Assembly (NCBI GenBank): GCA_031277435.1
Contig: JAITMI010000209.1
Span: forward strand, 1 to 7,546
Direction: 5' to 3'
Length of the DNA stretch: 7,546 bases
Origin: Pseudomonadales bacterium
Lineage (GTDB): Bacteria; Pseudomonadota; Gammaproteobacteria; Pseudomonadales; Pseudohongiellaceae
The translations under genes were made by a program, and so were the position numbers. The notes under the pieces are model-generated. The model did not search any database and was not told the origin of the DNA. It worked only from the letters and a program-made list of their open reading frames with translations. Shown here in pieces: positions 1 to 6,271 of this stretch; the first letter of the stretch is position 1, and each line of letters begins with the position of its first letter.

Positions 1-25
1 CGAGCCCACCCATTGCTACCAATTC

Positions 26-60
26 AAAAGGCCAGCCAGTGCGGCTGGCCTTTTCTTTTT
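26..60 (+). terminator. Rho-independent terminator, probably bidirectional
   Basis: A perfect 12-bp stem (26-37 paired with 43-54: AAAAGGCCAGCC against GGCTGGCCTTTT) encloses the 5-base loop AGTGC and runs into TTTTCTTTTT (51-60). This is a textbook intrinsic terminator for a plus-strand gene lying left of the window. Because the left arm begins with AAAA, the minus-strand transcript also ends the stem in a short U run. The hairpin may therefore also stop the LysR-type gene whose stop codon is 36 bp away. The stem and T tract are seen directly; the bidirectional role is inferred. Confidence 0.9.
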
Positions 61-89
61 CCACCTCAGCGCACCCCTGGCCCGCCTTC

Positions 90-1055
90 CTACCACGTCT
101 CCGGCACCGCCTCATCCGCGCCGGCTTCAAACAACTGGCCTTCAAAATTCTCCATGGCGATGGCTTTGATTTCGTAGGAGAGTTTTTGGAACAAATGTCG
201 CGCGGAGGAGTTTTTGCGCCAGGCGGCGATGTGGGTGCGGTAGATTTTTTCGTCGTCGAGTTCGCGTACCGTGATGCCGTCTTCGGGGACGATTTCGGCG
301 GTGATGAATAGCGCGGGCAAGAGCGCCAGGCCCAGGCCCAGCATTGCCATCAGGCGCAAGGATGACAGTGAATTGCCTTCGTACTGGCGCAATTGATGCG
401 CGCCGAAGCGTTCGCAAAGTTGCTGGATTTGCCGGTGCAGGTGGTGTTGTTCGTCGATGCTGAGTACGTCTTGCTGGTGCAGATCGCGGGCGCGCAGTTT
501 GGTTTTTTTTAGCAGGGGATGTTTATTGTGCAGTACCAGCTTGAGCGGTTCCACGAACAGGGGCCGCACGCGATTGCGCCCGGCGTGCATGGGCAGCAGG
601 GTGAGGATGATGTCGTAAGTGCCGGCGTCGAGGCCGGATTCGAGATTGCGCGGCAAGTCCTCGCGGATGTGCAGGCGCAGGTTGGGATAGCGCGCATGTA
701 ACGCGGGCAGTACGCGCGGCAAGAGATTGGGGCCGATCGAAGGTGACACGCCCATGCGGAAGCTGCCGGCCAAATCGCCGGCGGGATTGTCGTGGGTGAA
801 TTCGTCGAGTAATTGGAATTGTTCCAGAATGTCGCGCGCCAATGGCAAGAGTTCACGGCCCGCTGGCGCCAATAGCGTGCCGCCGCGCGAGCGATCGAAA
901 AGCTGCACGCCGAGCAAGTCTTCGAGCGCGGCGATCTGCTGCGTCAGAGCCGGCTGGCTGAGCCCCAGGCGCAGGGCGGCGCCGCGAAAGCTGGACGCGC
1001 GCGCTATCGCCACGAAGGCTTCGAGTTGGCGGAACGTGGGGCGTGCTTTAGTCAT
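90..1055 (-). CDS. OxyR-like LysR-family transcriptional regulator lacking the peroxidatic cysteine
   Basis: This is a 321-residue LysR-type regulator. Residues about 6-65 form the winged helix-turn-helix (SSFRGAALRLGLSQPALTQQ, then a LEDLLGVQLFDRS wing). Residues about 92-300 form the two-lobed effector domain (GVSPSIGPNLLPRVLP, then LGLGLALLPAL). Overall the domain resembles OxyR. In Escherichia coli OxyR the sensing cysteines Cys199 and Cys208 are nine residues apart in HCLRDQAMGFC. The matching stretch here is HHLHRQIQQLC, so the resolving Cys is kept (Cys214) but the peroxidatic position is His205. Peroxide sensing by the usual disulfide is therefore unlikely, and the ligand and targets are unknown. 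About 20 residues past the usual LysR end (NFEGQLFEAGADEAVPETW) form an extra tail. The ATG at 1055 has no clear Shine-Dalgarno but begins exactly at the conserved N-terminus. The gene is divergent from the small membrane protein at 1167, which is its most obvious candidate target. The family call is secure; the OxyR subgroup is by recalled alignment. Confidence 0.93.
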   Translation of the reverse strand: MTKARPTFRQLEAFVAIARASSFRGAALRLGLSQPALTQQIAALEDLLGVQLFDRSRGGTLLAPAGRELLPLARDILEQFQLLDEFTHDNPAGDLAGSFRMGVSPSIGPNLLPRVLPALHARYPNLRLHIREDLPRNLESGLDAGTYDIILTLLPMHAGRNRVRPLFVEPLKLVLHNKHPLLKKTKLRARDLHQQDVLSIDEQHHLHRQIQQLCERFGAHQLRQYEGNSLSSLRLMAMLGLGLALLPALFITAEIVPEDGITVRELDDEKIYRTHIAAWRKNSSARHLFQKLSYEIKAIAMENFEGQLFEAGADEAVPETW

Positions 1056-1101
1056 AAGGCGGGCGGCGTTTACTGTTGCGCGACATCAAAAGGCGGCGCG
1101 A

Positions 1102-1135
1102 CCGGTACCGGACGCCGCGAACACTTGGGTAGAAT
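1102..1135 (+). promoter_or_regulatory. Candidate operator palindrome and -10 box in the divergent LysR/small-protein spacer
   Basis: The 111-bp spacer between the LysR-type gene and the divergent 62-codon gene contains a perfect 10-bp palindrome CCGGTACCGG (1102-1111), with GCGGC (1093-1097) and GCCGC (1114-1118) as offset flanking arms. Nineteen bases further on is TAGAAT (1130-1135), a good sigma-70 -10 candidate for the plus-strand gene. The palindrome lies where the -35 hexamer would be, and no good -35 is visible, as is common at activator-dependent promoters. A LysR-binding role is inferred from position only. The OxyR-type ATAG/CTAT repeats are not seen. Confidence 0.35.
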
Positions 1136-1166
1136 AGCCGCCACTCTCATCGCGGCGGCACACAAT

Positions 1167-1355
1167 ATGGAACAGCAACAGCAAGACCACGGCAACTCTC
1201 AGCGGGAATACGACCAGCGGGAATACGACAAAACCGGCTTCTACCCGCCCGAGGGCAAAGCCTTTCGCGTGTGGGCGCTATTGGCTTGGCTGGCGGCGGT
1301 AATCGTGGCGCTGGTGCTGGTGTCCATGCTCATCAACATCATGGTGCTCGGCTGA
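1167..1355 (+). CDS. Small single-span membrane protein, 62 residues, unknown function
   Basis: The protein has a hydrophilic, Gln- and Tyr-rich N-terminal part (residues 1-32, with the internal duplication REYDQREYD). A single hydrophobic helix follows at about 34-60 (VWALLAWLAAVIVALVLVSM) and ends two residues later. I chose the ATG at 1167 because it follows a plausible -10 box (TAGAAT, 1130-1135) by about 31 bp and gives a compact protein. An upstream in-frame ATG at 1026 would overlap the LysR gene and add low-quality sequence. Lys32 and Arg34 flank the helix on its N-terminal side, which by the positive-inside rule suggests a cytoplasmic N-terminus. I do not recognise the family. It converges on the 80-residue membrane protein with only 13 bp between stop codons. 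It could be a target of the divergent regulator, but nothing in the sequence proves this. Confidence 0.6.
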   Translation: MEQQQQDHGNSQREYDQREYDKTGFYPPEGKAFRVWALLAWLAAVIVALVLVSMLINIMVLG

Positions 1356-1368
1356 GCGCGCGCGTTAT

Positions 1369-1611
1369 TCACTCGGTTTTTTCGCTCGGGTTTTGCTTTT
1401 GCTCCTCACTCAGCGCCCGTAGCTGCGCCGCGCGTTTGGCGTCCAGGCGGCCACGAATGTTGGGCACGTAAGGTTTGCTCTGCCGCCGCCGGTCCTGCTT
1501 GTACAGCCGCCAGGCGATGGGCAGCAGCAAGGCCAGCAAAAAGACAATAACCAGCCACTGATTGGCGGTCAATTCGCCGGGGTTGGTGAGGGCTTGCAGC
1601 AATGTGTTCAT
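1369..1611 (-). CDS. Small single-span membrane protein, 80 residues, unknown function
   Basis: One transmembrane helix is visible at about residues 18-37 (NQWLVIVFLLALLLPIAWRLY). A strongly basic juxtamembrane segment follows (KQDRRRQSKPYVP), and then a charged, probably helical tail rich in Ala, Arg, Glu and Gln. The positive-inside rule puts the tail in the cytoplasm. The ATG at 1611 is preceded by GAGG (complement of 1618-1621) six bases upstream, which supports this start. It is the third gene of the minus-strand series mpl, LON-domain gene, this gene, with 21 bp between it and the LON-domain stop, so co-transcription is likely. I do not recognise the family. Together with the convergent 62-residue protein it makes two small membrane proteins ending within 13 bp of each other. 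Confidence 0.7.
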   Translation of the reverse strand: MNTLLQALTNPGELTANQWLVIVFLLALLLPIAWRLYKQDRRRQSKPYVPNIRGRLDAKRAAQLRALSEEQKQNPSEKTE

Positions 1612-1632
1612 GAGCGGCCTCGTTGGCGGGGT

Positions 1633-2244
1633 TTATTTGTGCATGGCGCTGACAAATAACTCGATCTGTTCCAAGCGCGCGATGGGATCGACCAAGTCGA
1701 GCAACAGTTGTTTTTCACGATTACCGATCGGTAGCAATTCGCTCAAGCGCCAGGCGATTTCGCGCAGATTGTCAAAATTGAGGTGCAAGCGCAATTCCTC
1801 GACGGCTGGATGTTGCGCCAGACCGCGCAAGAGTTCGACATATTCAGCGAAGGCTTCGCCCACTTCCATGGCATCCGCCGCCACCGAATCCTGCGGGCGA
1901 AAGCTCACCACCGCCCGGCACAGTTGGTTGGCTTCGCGCCAGGTTTGCAGCACGCGGAAAGTGCCCTGCCCTTCCACCGTGATGCCAAGCAAGCCGCTGG
2001 GCAATTGGTTCCAATCCACCACCTTGCAATAGGTGCCGGTGCGATGCACGTCGAGTTTTTCGTCGCCGCGCGCCGCCACTTCGCTGCCGGATTCGATCAG
2101 CACGATGCCGAAGCCGCTGTCATTGCGCAGGCATTCGCGGATCAGATCAACATAGCGCGATTCAAAAATTTGCAGCGAAATTCGCCCGCGGGGAAAGATC
2201 ACCGCATTGAGCGGAAACAGCGCGATGGTGCCGGTACCTTGCAT
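1633..2244 (-). CDS. LON substrate-binding (N-terminal) domain protein
   Basis: This 203-residue protein consists of one LON substrate-binding domain, the module found at the N-terminus of Lon protease but here without the AAA+ ATPase and protease parts. Near the N-terminus it has the family pattern FPLNAVIFPRGRISLQIFE, then RYVDLIRECLRND and FGIVLI. The middle has the typical GTYCKVVDW and GLLGITVEGQGTFRV strands, and the C-terminal half is helical. Stand-alone proteins of this type are common in proteobacteria and their role is not settled; binding of unfolded or specific protein substrates is the usual guess. Two adjacent starts are possible, GTG at 2247 or ATG at 2244. I give the ATG. Both lie within a few bases of the mpl stop (TAA, 2251-2253), with GGCGGG inside the end of mpl as the only candidate ribosome site, so translational coupling to mpl is likely. 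Confidence 0.88.
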   Translation of the reverse strand: MQGTGTIALFPLNAVIFPRGRISLQIFESRYVDLIRECLRNDSGFGIVLIESGSEVAARGDEKLDVHRTGTYCKVVDWNQLPSGLLGITVEGQGTFRVLQTWREANQLCRAVVSFRPQDSVAADAMEVGEAFAEYVELLRGLAQHPAVEELRLHLNFDNLREIAWRLSELLPIGNREKQLLLDLVDPIARLEQIELFVSAMHK

Positions 2245-2250
2245 CACTTT

Positions 2251-3648
2251 TTATCCCGCCGCCGCCAGTTCGCGCGCTTGCAGCGCCTCGCGCAAACGCT
2301 GCTGCAAACCTTCGAAGCCGCCGTTGCTCATGATGACCACCTGATCGCCCGCGCGCAGTTCGCGTAACAGCCAGTCCAAAATGGCCCCGGTGGCGTCCAG
2401 CGCATGAAATGCGCAGGGCGCCGCCTGGGCGATGGCATCGAGATCGAGCTTAGTCTCGGCGCTTTTGTACCACAATACCGCGTCCGCCGGCGCCAGCGAC
2501 GCGGCCAACGTGTTCTGGTGATAACCCATCTTCATGGTATTGGAACGCGCTTCGATCACCGCGATCAAACGCCCGGCGCGGCCATCTTTTTGCATGGTGG
2601 CGCGCAAGCCCGCCAGCGTGGTGGCGATGGCGGTGGGATGATGCGCGAAATCGTCGTACAAGCGCACGCCGCCGAATTCGCCGAGCGTTTCCAGGCGCCG
2701 TTTGACGCCCTCGAAACAGCTCAAGGCTTCCGCGCAGACATGCAGCGGCACGCCAACCTGCAGCGCCGCCGCCGCCGCCGCGATGGCGTTGTAGGCATTG
2801 TGGCCGCCCAATAAGGACCAATGCAGTTCCGCGCTATTCTCGCCGTGCCGCAATTCCAAGGCTGAACCGTCAGCCAAGAGTTGCCGCACTTGCCAGGCGG
2901 CGCGCTCATCGCCAATATCGCCAAAGCGTTCCAATTCGCTCCACACCCCGCGCGCGAATACGGCGTCGAGATTGCCATCGAAAGCCGGCGCGATAATGCG
3001 GCCAGTGGCGGGGATGGTTTTGGCCAGGTGGTGGAATTGAATTTGAATATCCTCCAGCGAGCGGAAAATATCGGCGTGATCGAATTCGAGATTGTTCATG
3101 ACCAGCGTGCGCGGCAAGTAATGAATGAACTTGGAACGCTTGTCAAAAAAAGCGCTGTCGTATTCATCGGCCTCAATCACGAAGAAATCGCTGCCGCCAA
3201 GCCGCGCCGACACCTCGAAATTTTTCGGCACGCCGCCAATCAGGTAACCCGGCGCCAGCCCGGCATAGTCGAGAATCCAGGCCAACATGCTGGAGGTCGT
3301 CGTTTTGCCGTGCGTGCCGGCCACCGCCAGCACCCAGCGCCCGCGCAGCACATGTTCGGCCAGCCAGGCGGGGCCGCTGACGAAGGGCAGGCCGCGCTCA
3401 AGCACGTATTCCACCGCCGCATTGCCGCGCGAGCAGGTATTGCCGATGACGATGAGATCCGCCTTGGCGGCCTCAATGTGTTCAGGCTCGTAACCTTGGC
3501 TGAGTTTGATGCCCGCCTGTTCAAGCTGCGTGCTCATTGGCGGGTAGACGTTTTGGTCGGAGCCGCTCACGCCGTGGCCAAGTTCCTTGGCGAGCACCGC
3601 CAAAGAGCCCATGAAAGTGCCGCAAATGCCGAGAATATGTATACGCAT
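2251..3648 (-). CDS. mpl: UDP-N-acetylmuramate:L-alanyl-gamma-D-glutamyl-meso-diaminopimelate ligase
   Basis: Mpl is the murein-recycling ligase. In the cytoplasm it uses ATP to join the salvaged tripeptide L-Ala-gamma-D-Glu-meso-DAP to UDP-MurNAc, returning it to peptidoglycan synthesis. The 465-residue product matches the usual length of about 455-460. Visible features in order are the UDP-binding N-terminal Rossmann domain (MRIHILGICGTFMGSLA, where Mpl has GT in place of the MurC-type GxGGxGM), the ATP loop AGTHGKTTT (110-118), the Mpl-type IEADEYDSAFFDKRSKF (159-175), NNLEFDHADIF (185-195), GGHNAYNAIAA (281-291), DDFAHHPTA (332-340), EARSNTMKMG (366-375) and SNGGFEG (441-447). I chose the ATG at 3648 because it opens at the family N-terminus; the frame runs 32 codons further upstream but that part is not conserved. 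It leads the minus-strand series with the LON-domain gene 3-6 bp downstream, and is divergent from the phosphofructokinase gene. Confidence 0.96.
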   Translation of the reverse strand: MRIHILGICGTFMGSLAVLAKELGHGVSGSDQNVYPPMSTQLEQAGIKLSQGYEPEHIEAAKADLIVIGNTCSRGNAAVEYVLERGLPFVSGPAWLAEHVLRGRWVLAVAGTHGKTTTSSMLAWILDYAGLAPGYLIGGVPKNFEVSARLGGSDFFVIEADEYDSAFFDKRSKFIHYLPRTLVMNNLEFDHADIFRSLEDIQIQFHHLAKTIPATGRIIAPAFDGNLDAVFARGVWSELERFGDIGDERAAWQVRQLLADGSALELRHGENSAELHWSLLGGHNAYNAIAAAAAALQVGVPLHVCAEALSCFEGVKRRLETLGEFGGVRLYDDFAHHPTAIATTLAGLRATMQKDGRAGRLIAVIEARSNTMKMGYHQNTLAASLAPADAVLWYKSAETKLDLDAIAQAAPCAFHALDATGAILDWLLRELRAGDQVVIMSNGGFEGLQQRLREALQARELAAAG

Positions 3649-3731
3649 GGTCCGTCCATAGCCGTAAAGAAGATTTGGCGATTGTCGCAAAAGCCCCTCT
3701 TGCTTGCCATGCCAAGCGCGAACGCATCCAG

Positions 3732-3756
3732 TAGAATGCCGCAAACCCCGAAGGAG
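3732..3756 (+). promoter_or_regulatory. Candidate -10 box and Shine-Dalgarno for the phosphofructokinase gene
   Basis: The 116-bp spacer between the divergent mpl and phosphofructokinase starts holds TAGAAT (3732-3737), followed by a short leader and AAGGAG (3751-3756), eight bases before the ATG at 3765. The strong AAGGAG decides that start over the in-frame TTG at 3759. No convincing -35 lies 16-18 bp upstream; TTGCCA (3704-3709) is 22 bp away, too far for a standard promoter. The same GTAGAAT box followed by a GCCGC-like string also precedes the small gene at 1167. Confidence 0.45.
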
Positions 3757-3764
3757 CCTTGTGC

Positions 3765-5021
3765 ATGTCAGCCCGTAATGTGTTTTACGCTCAATCCGGC
3801 GGCGTCACCGCCGTCATCAACGCTTCCGCCTGCGGCGTCATCGAAACCGCGCGCCAGCATCCCGCGCTGGGCACGGTCTACGCTGGCCGTAACGGCATCA
3901 TCGGCGCGCTGCGCGAGGAGTTGATCGACACAAGCGCCGTCAGCGACGCCACCATCGCCATGCTGCGCCACACCCCCGCCGGCGCTTTCGGTTCCTGCCG
4001 TTACAAGCTCAAGGGAATCGAGCAAAACCGCGCCGAATACGAACGCTTGCTGGAGGTATTCAAGGCGCACGACATCGGCTATTTCTTCTATAACGGCGGC
4101 GGCGATTCGCAGGACACCGCCAACAAAGTCGCGCAATTCAGTCAAGAAATGAATTTTCCCATCACCTGCATCGGCATTCCCAAAACCGTGGACAACGACC
4201 TGCCGCTTACCGACACCTGCCCCGGTTTCGGCTCGGTGGCCAAGTACATCGCGGTGTCGATCCGCGAGGCGGGGCTCGACGTGGCCTCGATGAGCGAAAG
4301 TTCCACCAAGGTATTCGTGATGGAAGTGATGGGCCGTCATGCCGGCTGGATCGCGGGCGCCGCGGGACTGGCCGCTGAACACGAAGGCGACGCGCCGCAC
4401 ATTATCGTGTTCCCCGAAATTCCCTTCGATAAACCCGCGTTTCTGGCGAAAGTAAAAAGCTGCGTAGAGCGCTACGGCTATTGCGCCATCGTGGTGAGCG
4501 AGGGCGCGCATTACGCCGACGGCACTTTTCTCGCCGACGCGGGCGGCAAGGATGCCTTTGGCCACACCCAGCTCGGCGGCGTGGCGCCGTTTCTGGCGGC
4601 GCAAATCAAGGCCGAGCTTGGCTACAAATATCACTGGGCGGTGCCGGATTATCTACAGCGCGCCGCCCGCCACATCGCCTCGAAAACCGACGTGGAACAA
4701 GCCTACGCCGTGGGCAAGGCGGCGGTGGAATTCGCGCTGGCGGGCAAGAACGCGGTGCTGCCGATCATTGTGCGCGAAAGCAGCAATCCTTACCGCTGGT
4801 CGATAGCCGAGGCGAAGTTGAGCGAGGTGGCCAACGTGGAGAAGAAAATGCCGCGCGATTTCATCAGCGACGACGGTTTCGGCATCACCGCCTTGGCGCG
4901 GGAGTATTTCGCGCCTTTGATTCAAGGCGAGGATTATCCCCCCTACGCCGATGGCCTGCCGCGTTACGCGCGCCTTGAGCACACGCTGGCGCCGAAGAAA
5001 CTGCCACCCTGGAACCACTGA
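3765..5021 (+). CDS. pfp: Pyrophosphate-dependent 6-phosphofructokinase
   Basis: This 418-residue cytoplasmic enzyme interconverts fructose 6-phosphate and fructose 1,6-bisphosphate using pyrophosphate/phosphate, a reversible step serving both glycolysis and gluconeogenesis. Visible motifs are YAQSGGVTAVINAS (8-21), GGGDSQDTAN (111-120), IPKTVDNDLPLTDTCPGFGS (138-157), VMEVMGRHAGWIAGAAGLAA (185-204) and PEIP (217-220), plus EGAHYADG (246-253). Phosphoryl donor is read from two positions. ATP enzymes have Gly in GGDGS and Gly in PGTIDND. PPi enzymes have Asp and Lys, and here they are Asp114 and Lys140, so PPi is the predicted donor. The family is longer than the 320-residue bacterial ATP-PFK, which also fits. 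The start is fixed by AAGGAG eight bases upstream. It is divergent from mpl and 79 bp upstream of the aminotransferase in the same direction. The PPi assignment follows known family rules and has not been tested for this protein. Confidence 0.95.
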   Translation: MSARNVFYAQSGGVTAVINASACGVIETARQHPALGTVYAGRNGIIGALREELIDTSAVSDATIAMLRHTPAGAFGSCRYKLKGIEQNRAEYERLLEVFKAHDIGYFFYNGGGDSQDTANKVAQFSQEMNFPITCIGIPKTVDNDLPLTDTCPGFGSVAKYIAVSIREAGLDVASMSESSTKVFVMEVMGRHAGWIAGAAGLAAEHEGDAPHIIVFPEIPFDKPAFLAKVKSCVERYGYCAIVVSEGAHYADGTFLADAGGKDAFGHTQLGGVAPFLAAQIKAELGYKYHWAVPDYLQRAARHIASKTDVEQAYAVGKAAVEFALAGKNAVLPIIVRESSNPYRWSIAEAKLSEVANVEKKMPRDFISDDGFGITALAREYFAPLIQGEDYPPYADGLPRYARLEHTLAPKKLPPWNH

Positions 5022-5052
5022 ATTTTTTATTAGCTCGATCATTCAGCTATTT

Positions 5053-5074
5053 ATTTATCAGCCATTTATCAACC
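5053..5074 (+). repeat. Two tandem copies of an 11-bp AT-rich unit upstream of the aminotransferase
   Basis: ATTTATCAGCC (5053-5063) is followed directly by ATTTATCAACC (5064-5074), two copies differing at one base. They lie in the 79-bp AT-rich spacer before the aminotransferase ATG, between a T-run just after the phosphofructokinase stop (5023-5028) and the ribosome site GAGG (5091-5094). An 11-bp period is about one helical turn, so the pair could hold a regulator dimer or act as an upstream promoter element. No defined -35/-10 pair was found. Two copies could also be a chance result of AT-rich sequence. Confidence 0.4.
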
Positions 5075-5100
5075 GTTAATTCAACCATACGAGGCGCCTT

Positions 5101-6237
5101 ATGACCGCTCTGCGCAATGACATCGACCCCGACGGCCTGCTGGAATATTCCGTGGTCTTTACCGACCGTTCACTCAACCACATGTCGCGGCGTTTTCAGG
5201 CCATCATGCGCGACATTTCCGCGACGCTGCGCGAGGTGTATCAGGCCAGCGCGGTGGCGGTAGTGCCGGGCGGCGGCACTTATGGCATGGAGGCGGTGGC
5301 ACGGCAGTTCGCGCAAGATAAGCGGGTGCTGGTGATCCGTAACGGGTTTTTCAGTTATCGCTGGAGCCAGATTTTCGCCGCGGCCCGTATTCCCGCGCAT
5401 GAAACGGTAATGAAAGCGGCGCCGATGGAAAGCGGCCCCAATCCGGCTTACGCGCCAGCGCCAATTGAGCAGGTGGTCGCTACCATCGCCAAGGAAAAAC
5501 CGGCGCTGGTATTCGCGCCGCATGTGGAAACCGCCGCTGGGGTGATCTTGCCGGATGATTATCTCAAGGAGGTGGCGCTGGCCACGCACGCGGTGGGCGG
5601 CATTTTCGTGCTCGATTGCATTGCTTCGGGTACGGTGTGGGTGGATATGCAAGCCTTGGGCGTGGATGTGTTGATCAGCGCGCCGCAAAAAGGCTGGAGT
5701 GCGTCGCCTTGCGCGGCGCTGGTGATGTTGTCGCCGCGCGCGGAGGCGCTGTTGGCCGAGACGCAAAGCAGCAGTTTTGCGATGGATTTGAAAAAATGGA
5801 GGCAGATCATGCAGGCTTACGAGAACGGCGGCCATGCCTATCACGCCACCCTGCCCACCGACGCGCTGCGCCAGTTCCACACGGCGATGCAGGAGGCGCA
5901 AGCCATCGGTTTCGATAAATTAAAGAACGCACAGTTGGAATTAGGCCGCCGCGCCCGCGCCATGATCGCCAGCAAGGGCTACAAGAGTTTGGCCGCGCTT
6001 GGTTTCACCGCGCCCGGCGTAGTGGTGAGCTACACCACTGACCCCGACATCCACAACAGCAGCAAATTCGCCCGCTATGGTTTCCAAACCGCCGCAGGCG
6101 TGCCCCTGATGTGCGACGAAGCGGCGGATTTCCGCACTTTCCGTGTGGGGCTGTTTGGCTTGGATAAGTTGGAGAATATTGAACGGACAGTAACGTATTT
6201 GGGGGAGGCGTTGGATAAGGTTGCTGAGCCTGGTTGA
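5101..6237 (+). CDS. Class V PLP-dependent aminotransferase (alanine/serine-glyoxylate aminotransferase-like)
   Basis: This 378-residue fold-type I PLP enzyme belongs to the class V aminotransferases. Features in order are VPGGGTYGMEAVARQF (55-70), the phosphate-binding loop region; VIRNGFFSYRW (78-88); FAPHVETAAGVILPDDYL (138-155); FVLDCIASGTVWVDM (169-183), with Asp172 expected to contact the PLP pyridine nitrogen; and LISAPQKGWSASPCAALVMLS (191-211), where Lys197 is the predicted Schiff-base lysine. The C-terminal domain contains APGVVVSYTTDP and FRVGLFGLDKLENIERTV, typical of the alanine-glyoxylate/serine-pyruvate group. The natural amino donor and acceptor cannot be read from sequence; glyoxylate or pyruvate as acceptor is the family expectation. 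The ATG at 5101 has GAGG six bases upstream. It follows the phosphofructokinase gene by 79 bp in the same direction and may be partly co-transcribed with it. Its stop is followed by the T/G tract and palindromic element. Confidence 0.9.
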   Translation: MTALRNDIDPDGLLEYSVVFTDRSLNHMSRRFQAIMRDISATLREVYQASAVAVVPGGGTYGMEAVARQFAQDKRVLVIRNGFFSYRWSQIFAAARIPAHETVMKAAPMESGPNPAYAPAPIEQVVATIAKEKPALVFAPHVETAAGVILPDDYLKEVALATHAVGGIFVLDCIASGTVWVDMQALGVDVLISAPQKGWSASPCAALVMLSPRAEALLAETQSSSFAMDLKKWRQIMQAYENGGHAYHATLPTDALRQFHTAMQEAQAIGFDKLKNAQLELGRRARAMIASKGYKSLAALGFTAPGVVVSYTTDPDIHNSSKFARYGFQTAAGVPLMCDEAADFRTFRVGLFGLDKLENIERTVTYLGEALDKVAEPG

Positions 6238-6265
6238 TTTTGGCTTTTGGTTTTTGGGTTTTTTA
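6237..6265 (+). repeat. T/G-rich low-complexity tract after the aminotransferase
   Basis: Beginning at the last base of the stop codon is a run of T blocks separated by GG or GGG (TTTTGGC, TTTTGG, TTTTTGGG, TTTTTT). It resembles slipped-strand expansion of a TTTTGG-like unit. A weak stem GAGCC/GGCTT lies just upstream, so the tract could help transcription end after the aminotransferase. The stem is too short to call it an intrinsic terminator with confidence. Confidence 0.5.
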
Positions 6266-6271
6266 GCACCC

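Noticed and set aside
3649..3744. A 32-codon N-terminal extension of Mpl
   Set aside because: The extension is unconserved, covers the divergent promoter region, and the ATG at 3648 opens exactly at the family N-terminus.
3759..3764. TTG at 3759 as the phosphofructokinase start
   Set aside because: It would leave only two bases after AAGGAG. The ATG at 3765 is eight bases from that site and starts at the conserved N-terminus.
2881..3924. A 347-codon plus-strand open frame antisense to mpl
   Set aside because: It is the mirror of a highly conserved minus-strand gene in GC-rich DNA. Its composition is biased and it runs through the mpl/phosphofructokinase spacer into a second gene.
3768..4634. 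A 288-codon minus-strand open frame antisense to the phosphofructokinase gene
   Set aside because: The plus strand carries all family motifs of the kinase. The minus frame is a codon-bias shadow rich in Ala, Gly, His and Arg with no recognisable domain.
5170..5901. A 243-codon minus-strand open frame antisense to the aminotransferase
   Set aside because: It is a His- and Arg-rich shadow of a conserved PLP enzyme with no independent support.
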